Shown one piece after another: positions 1-5,732 of a DNA stretch of 32,410 nucleotides; position 1 is the stretch's first letter, and each line of letters starts with the position of its first letter. Location of the stretch: the NCBI GenBank assembly GCA_900545925.1, contig URAZ01000034.1:1-32410 (forward strand), in the 5' to 3' direction. A program made the position numbers and the translations under genes. Below the pieces are notes generated by a model. The model was not told where the DNA came from. It made no database searches and saw only the letters and a program-made list of their open reading frames with translations. This stretch comes from an uncultured Eubacteriales bacterium (GTDB lineage Bacteria; Bacillota; Clostridia; Oscillospirales; Oscillospiraceae).

Positions 1-116
1 ATACCAATTTATATTATCACAGATCCGGAAATATTTCTACTATACGTTCGGAAAAAGCACAGTAAAAAGAATGCGCCGCGTTTCATGGATTTCTGGCATA
101 TTGTCCGGTTTCCTGT

Positions 117-122
117 TATACT
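117..122 (+). promoter_or_regulatory. Extended -10 promoter for the small membrane ORF
   Basis: TATACT at 117-122 is preceded by TG and one base, which makes an extended -10. No good -35 is visible. The first ~95 bases of the window show nothing else recognisable. Confidence 0.4.
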
Positions 123-185
123 AAAATTGGTTTTACAGTCATTGAGCCATAAAACGAAAAAATGCGATGGAAAGGAAAGCTATTT

Positions 186-326
186 ATGAAAGAGTATCAG
201 TCCCTGATTGGATAAATCATTCTCGCTGCTGCGATCATTATAGCGGCCTGCATCGTCGCCAGTGCAATCCGCGCAGCCGGCGGCAGCATCGGCAGTCAAA
301 TTGCATCGGCAATTTTTAACGCATAG
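186..326 (+). pseudogene. Small single-span membrane protein, interrupted by in-frame TAA
   Basis: An ATG at 186, after a purine-rich GGAAAGGAAA, opens a 46-codon frame that runs to TAG at 324-326. Codon 10 (213-215) is TAA. Before it the frame reads MKEYQSLIG. After it the same frame continues as a hydrophobic helix (IILAAAIIIAACIVASAIRA) and a Gly/Ser/Ala tail ending in IFNA. The continuous frame, the membrane-like composition and the hairpin just after the TAG indicate that this was one short membrane protein that acquired a nonsense codon. There is no ATG, GTG or TTG just after the TAA to restart translation. Function is unknown. A sequencing error or real readthrough would give the same picture. 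Confidence 0.5.
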
Positions 327-336
327 AGCATAGAAA

Positions 337-371
337 CTCCCCTCGCCGCGCTGCCGGCGCGGCGAGGGGAG
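337..371. terminator. Strong hairpin between micro-ORF and DUF4317 gene
   Basis: A perfect 15-bp stem (337-351 with 357-371, loop TGCCG) lies between the convergent micro-ORF and DUF4317 gene. Read on the minus strand it is followed by TTTCTATG, so it best serves the DUF4317 transcript and may work in both directions. Confidence 0.65.
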
Positions 372-389
372 CGATATATACAGGGGGAA

Positions 390-1520
390 CTACGCCTCCT
401 CAGCCAGATCGATGCCGTTGAGCTCGACGCCCTCGTCGGCCTTGATGAGGATGTACCGGACACCGCCGAGTGTGCGCGTCTCAATGAGGTCAGGCCGGTC
501 AGGGTTGACGGTGATGGACACGTCCGGCGTCTTGACCACGCATTTTTTTACGTCGATCAGATTCCGGGGATTGAGCACCGCGCCGCCGCCGAAGGATTCG
601 TCAAACTGCGCGCCGAACTGCATCCGCTTGTCCTCCGACACGCCGCAGCTCTCCAGCACGTCCTTCAGCTCGTCTCCGCTCACGACCAGCGGATCATCGC
701 TTTTTGCCTCCTGCCACGCGTCGATGCGGTCTTTCAGCTCCTGCCGTACCTGCTGCACGACGGCAAGCGAGCATTCGTCGTCCAGCGCATTGCGCAGAAC
801 GCCGCCGAAGGTGTCGCGCTGCTCATCGGCGGGCATCGGTGGCTGGACGCGGAACAGTGCGTCGATCAGTGGCTGATTGTCCGTGCCGGATGAATGCGTG
901 TAAAACAGGCAGTTATAAAGATTTGTCCGCCGCCCGTCAAAGGCAGGGAAGAGGAAGCCAACCTCCGGCATGCCGGCAGCCCAGCCGGCCGAACGGTTAT
1001 GGAAGGTTTTTTCCTCGGCTATGTAACTTAAATGCTCCTTGCCTGGCTTGACAGGGCAGACGGCGCAGACAAAATAGGAAAAGACCTCGCTGCCGTCCTC
1101 CAGCTTCGCACCGTCCTTAGCCTTGAACGGCACGTCATAGCGCTCATGCGCCAGCAAAATCAGAAAGTTTTCTTCAAAGTTGACTGTGCCGATGATGGTC
1201 TGGAACAGCTTCTGCCGCGCTTCCTCGTCGTCCAGCGCCGTCTCGCGCAGGCGCATGAGCAGCCGGTGCTCGTTGGAGTCGGCAACCTGCTTTGTGGTAA
1301 ACGAGAGGTCAATCAGATTTTTATCCGGCGTGCCGGAAAGCGCACGGCGAAAGATTGCCAAATATTTTTCCTTGTCCTCCTCTGCCATCAGGCCAAACGG
1401 CTCGCGGAATGTGGACAGAACTTCGCCGCTGGATGTGACATAGCAGCCATAGACGGCGGTCAGATTGGTGCGGTCGGGCTTCATACGGCGCCGCAGTTCG
1501 CCGATTTCTTTATTTGTCAT
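390..1520 (-). CDS. DUF4317 family protein
   Basis: A 376-residue soluble protein with no signal peptide or membrane segment. It opens with MTNKEIGELRRRMKPDRTN, the typical N-terminus of DUF4317 proteins, which are widespread in Clostridia and uncharacterised. Other recognisable stretches are the GCYVTSSGEV segment near residue 26, FYTHSSG in the middle of the protein, and the C-terminal VRYILIKADEGVELNG. The open frame extends nine codons further upstream, but the ATG at 1520 is preceded by AAGGAG at the right distance, so I use it. The gene is monocistronic: it ends 18 bases before the hairpin at 337-371 and is divergent from the LURP-one gene. No biochemical role can be assigned from sequence. 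The family call is firm, the function is unknown. Confidence 0.85.
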   Translation of the reverse strand: MTNKEIGELRRRMKPDRTNLTAVYGCYVTSSGEVLSTFREPFGLMAEEDKEKYLAIFRRALSGTPDKNLIDLSFTTKQVADSNEHRLLMRLRETALDDEEARQKLFQTIIGTVNFEENFLILLAHERYDVPFKAKDGAKLEDGSEVFSYFVCAVCPVKPGKEHLSYIAEEKTFHNRSAGWAAGMPEVGFLFPAFDGRRTNLYNCLFYTHSSGTDNQPLIDALFRVQPPMPADEQRDTFGGVLRNALDDECSLAVVQQVRQELKDRIDAWQEAKSDDPLVVSGDELKDVLESCGVSEDKRMQFGAQFDESFGGGAVLNPRNLIDVKKCVVKTPDVSITVNPDRPDLIETRTLGGVRYILIKADEGVELNGIDLAEEA

Positions 1521-1531
1521 GAGAATACTCC

Positions 1532-1560
1532 TTGTGCTGAAAGTCATTTCAGTATATCAT
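1532..1560 (+). promoter_or_regulatory. Sigma-A promoter for the LURP-one-like gene
   Basis: TTGTGC at 1532-1537, a 17-bp spacer and TATCAT at 1555-1560, about 75 bp before the start codon. It overlaps the upstream region of the divergent DUF4317 gene. Confidence 0.4.
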
Positions 1561-1633
1561 AGATCCGGCAAGATATCCAGTCGGAACTCTTTTTATCTGC
1601 AAACGTCTAACCCATCAGAAGGGAGAGAATACC

Positions 1634-2101
1634 ATGATTTTTTATTTAAAAGAGGAATTTCTGTCGTTCGACCACTTTGATATCTGGGATGAAAACGACC
1701 GGCTTGTCTACAGCGCGGACCGTGAGTTTTTTAACTTCGGCAAAAAGCTGATCGTGCAGGACGCCTCCGGGCGGCAGGTCGCCGCCGTACAGCACAGACC
1801 GTTTTCGCTGCCGTGCACCTATGCGCTGAGCGTCGGCGGGCGGGACTATGACCTGACGCGGAATTTCGCGTTCTTTTCCCGCAGTTATTCGCTGGACGAG
1901 TTGGGATGGGAGATCGAGGGCGACTTTATGAGTCTGGAATACGAAATCACAAAAAACGGCAGTCGCATTGCGGCCATTTCCCGCGCCTTCCTGACCCTCG
2001 GCGACCGCTATGCATTAGAGGTTGCCAACCCGCAGGACGCGCTGCTCGCCCTCTGCACCGTTCTCGCCATCGACTGCTGCGACGAGGAGCACAGCCGGTA
2101 A
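1634..2101 (+). CDS. LURP-one-related / scramblase-like protein
   Basis: A 155-residue protein with the repeating short beta-strand pattern of the LURP-one-related (YxjI / Tubby-like) fold: MIFYLKEEFLSFDHFDIWDE, then YSADREFFNFGKKLIVQDASG, then EIEGDFMSLEYEIT and the late LGDRYALEVANPQDALLALCTVLAIDC. Bacterial members are small, single-domain and uncharacterised; plant and animal relatives bind or move membrane lipids, but I do not carry that function over. The ATG at 1634 follows GAAGGGAGAG. The gene stands alone, divergent from DUF4317 and followed by a palindromic repeat pair. The C-terminus has two adjacent cysteines (DCCDEE), without other sign of metal binding. Confidence 0.75.
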   Translation: MIFYLKEEFLSFDHFDIWDENDRLVYSADREFFNFGKKLIVQDASGRQVAAVQHRPFSLPCTYALSVGGRDYDLTRNFAFFSRSYSLDELGWEIEGDFMSLEYEITKNGSRIAAISRAFLTLGDRYALEVANPQDALLALCTVLAIDCCDEEHSR

Positions 2102-2154
2102 CAGCTAATACACGATGCAGGCAATGCCATCAACGCGAAAAACAGATGCAGCTG

Positions 2155-2295
2155 GTGGGGGCGGGGCTCCGCTCCGCCCGGCAGGATGAACCGAATCATC
2201 AAAAATTCTCGGCGAATTCGTAACTTCCCAATGGGCCGATGTGGGCATCGGCCCCTACAAACGTGGTGGGATGTGCATATGGATTCGCCGAAGAT
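2155..2295. repeat. Palindromic intergenic repeat, family A, locus 1 (two units head to head)
   Basis: Unit 1 (2155-2220) is a GGGCGG...CCGCCC hairpin followed by GGCAGGATG and the end box TCGGCGAATTCG. Unit 2 (2221-2295) is inverted: it contains the arm GGGCCGATGTGGGCATCGGCCC followed by CTAC, and ends in ATTCGCCGAAGA, the reverse complement of the end box. About 50 bases from GGCGAATTCG to CCCCTAC are almost identical to 24753-24800. The stretch is non-coding and fills the 225-bp gap between a plus and a minus gene. It resembles a MITE or REP-type element; no transposase is nearby. Confidence 0.75.
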
Positions 2296-2326
2296 ATTCG
2301 CAGAACAGCTGTGTGCCTTGCTGGGC

Positions 2327-2698
2327 CTACTCCTTCTTCAGCCCCTTCAGAAGAATCTCTGACAACCCGACCAGAACCAGGAATCCGCCGAATAGCTTCC
2401 GCAGCAGTTCCGCGTCCACATTCTGGGCCAGCATCGCGCCTCCCACGGCACAGACACTGCCTGCGAGGGCTGCGGGCCAGACTGCACGCCATACGATCTG
2501 CCTGTTTTTGATATGAAAAATCAGCGCACAGGCAGCGCAAGGGAGAAAATACAATAGATTCACGCCCTGTGCTGCTTTCTGCTCCATGGATAAAACGGCG
2601 GTCATCCAGACCATCAGCAGGCTTCCGCCGCCGATGCCAAAGCCCGATAGGACGCCGCAGACAAGCCCTGCGGCAGCGGCTGCAGCGAACGTCAACAT
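2327..2698 (-). CDS. TauE/SafE-family permease, second half
   Basis: A 123-residue membrane protein with four hydrophobic segments: residues ~3-30, 45-60, 70-90 and 100-118. It is half the usual ~250 residues of TauE/SafE (formerly DUF81) permeases, a family linked to export or uptake of sulfonates, sulfite and organic anions. The N-terminal CGVLSGFGIGGGSLL is the family's Gly-rich half-repeat motif. Its ATG at 2698 overlaps the stop of the upstream half by seven bases (ATGTTGA), so the two are translationally coupled and probably form one heteromeric carrier. The C-terminus is lysine-rich (LLKGLKKE). Substrate is not predictable. Confidence 0.8.
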   Translation of the reverse strand: MLTFAAAAAAGLVCGVLSGFGIGGGSLLMVWMTAVLSMEQKAAQGVNLLYFLPCAACALIFHIKNRQIVWRAVWPAALAGSVCAVGGAMLAQNVDAELLRKLFGGFLVLVGLSEILLKGLKKE

Positions 2699-3066
2699 AC
2701 GATCAGACGAATCCCTCCCGCGAGGATCACAGCACCGAGAATCAGATGCAGCGCTTTAGCAGACATTTTTCGGAACAGAAGCCCTGCAAGGATGCCGCCA
2801 GCGGCACCGCCGATGAGGTAGGGGAGTGCATCCGAGATTGGAAGGCTGTCATGCAGTGCATAAACCACGATTGAAACGATGCACAGCGGTAAGATCACTG
2901 CGATCGCGGATGAAAACGCTGCCTTATCCTCGAGCCTGCAAAGCCAGATGAGGAGCGGCACGAGCACCATGCCGCCGCCTGCACCAAAAAATCCGTTGAT
3001 AAAGCCTGCCAGCGCGCCCGCCAGCAGACTGAAACCGATACGCGGCGTCTTCGCGTTTTCCTGCAT
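2692..3066 (-). CDS. TauE/SafE-family permease, first half
   Basis: A 124-residue membrane protein carrying the first TauE/SafE half-repeat: GFINGFFGAGGGMVLVPLL near residues 20-38, followed by further spans ending in the C-terminal helix ALHLILGAVILAGGIRLI. It is complete as a gene but half the length of a normal family member; the partner half follows directly with a 7-base overlap. I use ATG 3066; a TTG three bases upstream is also possible. The Shine-Dalgarno (AAGGGG) is unusual because it lies in the 3' arm of a terminator-like hairpin (3076-3110) followed by six Ts, so expression may be gated by RNA structure or depend on readthrough from the foldase gene upstream. Confidence 0.8.
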   Translation of the reverse strand: MQENAKTPRIGFSLLAGALAGFINGFFGAGGGMVLVPLLIWLCRLEDKAAFSSAIAVILPLCIVSIVVYALHDSLPISDALPYLIGGAAGGILAGLLFRKMSAKALHLILGAVILAGGIRLIVC

Positions 3067-3110
3067 CAAAAAACACCCCTTCCCATGGCATAGTCTGCCG
3101 TGAGAAGGGG
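3067..3110 (-). terminator. Terminator hairpin overlapping the RBS of the TauE half-gene
   Basis: On the minus strand an imperfect stem of 14 pairs with one mismatch (3096-3110 with 3076-3090, five-base loop) is followed by TGTTTTTTG. This is a textbook intrinsic terminator. The 3' arm ends in GGGAAGGGG, which is also the only plausible ribosome binding site for the ATG at 3066. Confidence 0.75.
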
Positions 3111-3123
3111 CATTTTATACGCG

Positions 3124-3151
3124 AAACAGCCGCCCAAACGGGCGGCTGTTT
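3124..3151. terminator. Hairpin downstream of the foldase gene
   Basis: A perfect 12-bp stem (3124-3135 with 3140-3151, loop AAAC) starts 10 bases after the foldase stop. The stem ends in TTT on either strand but has no long T-run, so it probably acts together with the hairpin at 3076-3110. Confidence 0.5.
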
Positions 3152-3161
3152 GAAATGCAAG

Positions 3162-4709
3162 TTATTTCGTGGTGAACTTCATGCCGAAGGAAGCGGTCGT
3201 GTAGGTATTATCGCCAACAACACCGTCGTGCCATGCGTTGTAGTCTGCGGTGCGCAGAGCGTTCTCAACGAGCGTGTTGCGGTAGGAGTTGCCGAAGCCG
3301 TCAAAGTACATGACATGCACGCCGTAAGATGTTTCGACAATGCCGGTGTCACCGGGCTGACGGCTTTCATCGAAGCACCAGTCGTTGAACTCTGTGACCA
3401 TCTGGCCGGGCATGATGTTCTCATACAGGCCGCCCTCGTCGCCGTTGGAATCGTTGGTGTACTCCTTGGCCAGTTCACCGAAGCTTTCTGCGGTCTTGTC
3501 GCCTGCATCGAACTCGGCAAGAATCTCGTCGGCTTTTGTGCGGGCCTCTTCCATTGCGGACTCGTCGGAGGTGTCGCTGACGGAGATCAGGATGTGGCGC
3601 ACATTCGGGAGCAGATAGTCGTTCGTGCTGCGGGAGATGTAGTACAGAACGTAGTAAACGCCGCTGTCATTCGCGATATAGGTCGTGTCGCCTTCCGTGC
3701 GGGATGCGTCGAACAGCCAGTCGGCAACGTCGCTGCTCAGCGAGGAATACAGCTGGTCTTCCTTCAGCGTATAGTTCTCGTCCGCATAGCTTTCCTTTGC
3801 GGAATCCAGCGCATTTTCATAGGCCTCATTGATGAAGGTCTGCTCGTCGTTCTCAGAATCGGCAGCCATCTTGGAAGCCATCTCTTCCTTGAGGGCAGTC
3901 AGTTCTTCCTCGGACAGTTCTTCAGTGGACTCAGTATTTTCGTCTGTCTCGTCGCTGCTGTCCGTCGAGGTCTGGAACAGCGAGTCGGAGACGAGGAACT
4001 GCCGGTAGGTCACGGCGTCATAGCTGTTGGGGTTCGCTTCATACTCGGCGGCAATCTCCGCGTCGGTATAGGTGAAGCCGCTGTTGATGGACTGCTTGTA
4101 GCTGCTTGCAAGCGTTGTAACTTCAAGATATTCGCGGAAGCTCCTCTCGCTGCAGCCCGTGCCGTAGACAGCTGCGATATAGCTGTTCCGATTCATGTTG
4201 GAATAGGCAGCATAAAGGTCGAGAGACGTAAGCTGCGAATCAATGGTGGCCTGCTCTTCCTCAGAAAGCGTGTAGCCGTTGGCCTTGGCTTCGTCGGCAA
4301 TCGTGTAGACCTCGGCAGCGGTGGTCAGACCCTGCTGGGTGAAGAAATCGGCCCAAGTCTCGCCGGTATCGGCATCATAGGTCTGCTCATCAAGCGGAGA
4401 ATTGGTGTCGAGGATATAACTCATAAAATCGCCGTACTGTTCCTGCATGCTGCTGTAGGCGTTCTTATAGAAGTAGTTGACCATAGCCGGGGTAAGCTTG
4501 TGGCTGCCGACAGTTGCCGCAGTGGCGTGCGAGGCGAAGAAACCGCTGGTCAGCATGTAGAAGAAGACAACGATGCAGACGACCAGAACGGCACAGACTA
4601 CAGTCAGCGTTGTCTTCAGGCCTTTGCTCATGCCTTTTTTTGCTTCATTGGAAGTCTCAGGAACTGCTGCCTGTTCCTTGCGCTTGTTTTTTTCACGGGA
4701 TGCGCTCAT
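3162..4709 (-). CDS. Membrane-anchored parvulin-type peptidyl-prolyl isomerase (PrsA/SurA-like)
   Basis: A 515-residue protein with a charged cytoplasmic N-terminus, one membrane anchor at about residues 32-55 (TTLTVVCAVLVVCIVVFFYM) with no lipobox, and a large extracellular part. After the anchor comes a SurA-N-like helical region. An acidic Ser/Glu linker sits in the middle (SSDETDENTESTEELSEEEL). A parvulin rotamase domain follows, from PNVRHILISVSD through FGELAKEYTNDSNGDEGGLY to the GIVETSYGVHVMYF strand. Such proteins catalyse prolyl isomerisation and assist folding of exported proteins. The start at 4709 has AGAGG at a slightly long spacing of 11 bases; a consensus promoter lies at 4788-4816. 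It is separated from the TauE pair by two hairpins. The substrate is unknown. Confidence 0.85.
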   Translation of the reverse strand: MSASREKNKRKEQAAVPETSNEAKKGMSKGLKTTLTVVCAVLVVCIVVFFYMLTSGFFASHATAATVGSHKLTPAMVNYFYKNAYSSMQEQYGDFMSYILDTNSPLDEQTYDADTGETWADFFTQQGLTTAAEVYTIADEAKANGYTLSEEEQATIDSQLTSLDLYAAYSNMNRNSYIAAVYGTGCSERSFREYLEVTTLASSYKQSINSGFTYTDAEIAAEYEANPNSYDAVTYRQFLVSDSLFQTSTDSSDETDENTESTEELSEEELTALKEEMASKMAADSENDEQTFINEAYENALDSAKESYADENYTLKEDQLYSSLSSDVADWLFDASRTEGDTTYIANDSGVYYVLYYISRSTNDYLLPNVRHILISVSDTSDESAMEEARTKADEILAEFDAGDKTAESFGELAKEYTNDSNGDEGGLYENIMPGQMVTEFNDWCFDESRQPGDTGIVETSYGVHVMYFDGFGNSYRNTLVENALRTADYNAWHDGVVGDNTYTTASFGMKFTTK

Positions 4710-4787
4710 TTGGGATCATTCCTCTCATAAGTCTGGGTTTTTGCCCGAAAAAAGCGGGAAGTCGTCCCCTCAGGCAATTCAATGCGT

Positions 4788-4816
4788 ATTATACCGAAAA
4801 GCTGCGCCATATGCAA
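4788..4816 (-). promoter_or_regulatory. Sigma-A promoter for the foldase gene
   Basis: On the minus strand TTGCAT (4816-4811), a 17-bp spacer and TATAAT (4793-4788), about 75 bp upstream of the start codon. Confidence 0.75.
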
Positions 4817-4838
4817 GCATAATTTTGCAGAATACGCA

Positions 4839-4869
4839 GAAAAAGAACACGCTCTGCTACCGCAGAGCG
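4839..4869 (-). terminator. Rho-independent terminator after the 6S-like RNA
   Basis: On the minus strand an 8-bp stem CGCTCTGC / GCAGAGCG (4862-4869 with 4850-4857, four-base loop) followed by GTTCTTTTTCT. It ends the transcript that enters from the 6S/DUF1292 side and precedes the foldase promoter. Confidence 0.8.
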
Positions 4870-4914
4870 CATTTTAGCAAAAACGTATCCCCGCAGAAGC
4901 CGTGCGAATCCAAT

Positions 4915-5103
4915 TATAACCTGCACGAAAGGGCAGGTGGGTTGCCTCTTTGCTGCTTCTCTGCTTCCAACGTCCACCACCGGTCAGAGCCGTGGGCGGG
5001 AGGCCTGCAATCGACAGCAAAAGTTCCGGCATCCCCTAACTATAATGTGGGTTTAAGTGGACCCGTCACGCACCCCGCAGGGACACGTCTTTTACGATAC
5101 CAT
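4915..5103 (-). ncRNA. ssrS: Probable 6S RNA
   Basis: This 190-base minus-strand stretch has no ORF but has the marks of a Firmicutes 6S RNA, the RNA that mimics an open promoter and binds sigma-A RNA polymerase. Near the 5' end is CCCTGCGGGGTGCGTGAC (5' side of the closing stem). It is followed by a CCACTTAAACCCACATTATAG stretch that resembles the 5' side of the central bubble (TTAAACC then ATTATAG). The 3' side has AACCCACCTGCC, the usual partner of the GCGGGGTG region. A -10-like TACAAT (5114-5109) precedes the 5' end and a strong terminator follows at 4869-4839. It starts just after the DUF1292 stop. Exact ends are estimates; a covariance-model search was not possible. Confidence 0.6.
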
Positions 5104-5131
5104 ATTTTATTGTAAGCTGCGGCGGCTTTGT

Positions 5132-5422
5132 TTATGCCTCCGGCTCGTCCTCATCTTCGTAGATCAGATCCATCAGGGCGCTGTAGACTGCTTCGAGTTC
5201 TGCGTCGTCCTCAATGGCCTCGAGGAATTCCTCACCGTTTTCTTCTACGGATTTGAGAATGCTGACCTCAAGGTCCTCTGCCTCGTCGTCGCCGGAACCT
5301 GCCGGAACGAGCGCCAGATACCGGCTGCCTTCATGTTCCAGTTCTGCTAAAACCTCGAGTTCGTATTCCTTGCCTTCTTCGTCGGTGATGCTGATGAAAT
5401 CGTCGCCATATTGCTGCTCCAT
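5132..5422 (-). CDS. DUF1292 family protein (YrzB-like)
   Basis: A 96-residue, strongly acidic protein. The core DFISITDEEGKEYELEVLAELEHEGSRYLALVPA is the DUF1292 signature (B. subtilis YrzB). The C-terminal half is very Glu/Asp-rich and ends EDEDEPEA. The family is conserved in Firmicutes, usually in the ireB(yrzL)-ruvX(yrrK)-yrzB cluster; its molecular role is not known. The frame is open 50 codons further upstream, but the ATG at 5422 has GGAGG seven bases before it and a TTGATT-17-TAGAAT promoter at 5485-5457, so it is the start. Here the gene sits alone, followed by the 6S-like RNA, while ireB lies at the far end of the window. Confidence 0.85.
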   Translation of the reverse strand: MEQQYGDDFISITDEEGKEYELEVLAELEHEGSRYLALVPAGSGDDEAEDLEVSILKSVEENGEEFLEAIEDDAELEAVYSALMDLIYEDEDEPEA

Positions 5423-5456
5423 ACGTTTCCTCCGTATTGCTTGCTTTCTTGCTCCT

Positions 5457-5485
5457 ATTCTAACCCGAAGCCGATATAAAATCAA
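5457..5485 (-). promoter_or_regulatory. Sigma-A promoter for the DUF1292 gene
   Basis: On the minus strand TTGATT (5485-5480), 17-bp spacer, TAGAAT (5462-5457), 34 bp upstream of the start codon. The remaining ~150 bases up to the PBP promoter are AT-rich with nothing else recognised. Confidence 0.6.
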
Positions 5486-5648
5486 GAGGAATTTGCTGAC
5501 CGTTTGCGCTAATCGCACTGTACAATGCCGGATTTGTTGCGAATATATCTGGGTATCCGATATTTTTTGCATGAAATCCGGTCAAAAAAAGGAAGAATAA
5601 AAAGACTGCATGGATTTCAAAATTTGTTTTCAAAATAATTGACAGATG

Positions 5649-5657
5649 TGTTATAAT
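5649..5657 (+). promoter_or_regulatory. Extended -10 promoter for the PBP gene
   Basis: TGTTATAAT at 5649-5657 is a perfect extended -10. A TTGACA at 5639-5644 is only 7 bp away and cannot be its -35. Confidence 0.6.
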
Positions 5658-5732
5658 CATCAGGATAGAATGCGATAATGCGACGCTGTGCGTCGTTTGC
5701 CTGTAGGCCAGAACAAAACATGGAGGTTCCGT

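Noticed and set aside
2692..2698. Frameshift in a single TauE/SafE gene
   Set aside because: Both halves have plausible start and stop codons and the typical ATGTTGA overlap; a true split is simpler, though reads should be checked.
3150..4730. 526-codon plus-strand open frame opposite the foldase
   Set aside because: Shadow of the foldase gene; composition follows its codons and there is no start signal.
4915..5103. SRP RNA as an alternative for the 6S-like RNA
   Set aside because: The conserved SRP Alu/S-domain core (GGTCAGGTCCGGAAGGAAGC type) is absent.
5639..5657. TTGACA plus TATAAT as one promoter before the PBP gene
   Set aside because: The spacer is only 7 bp; the TATAAT works better as an extended -10.
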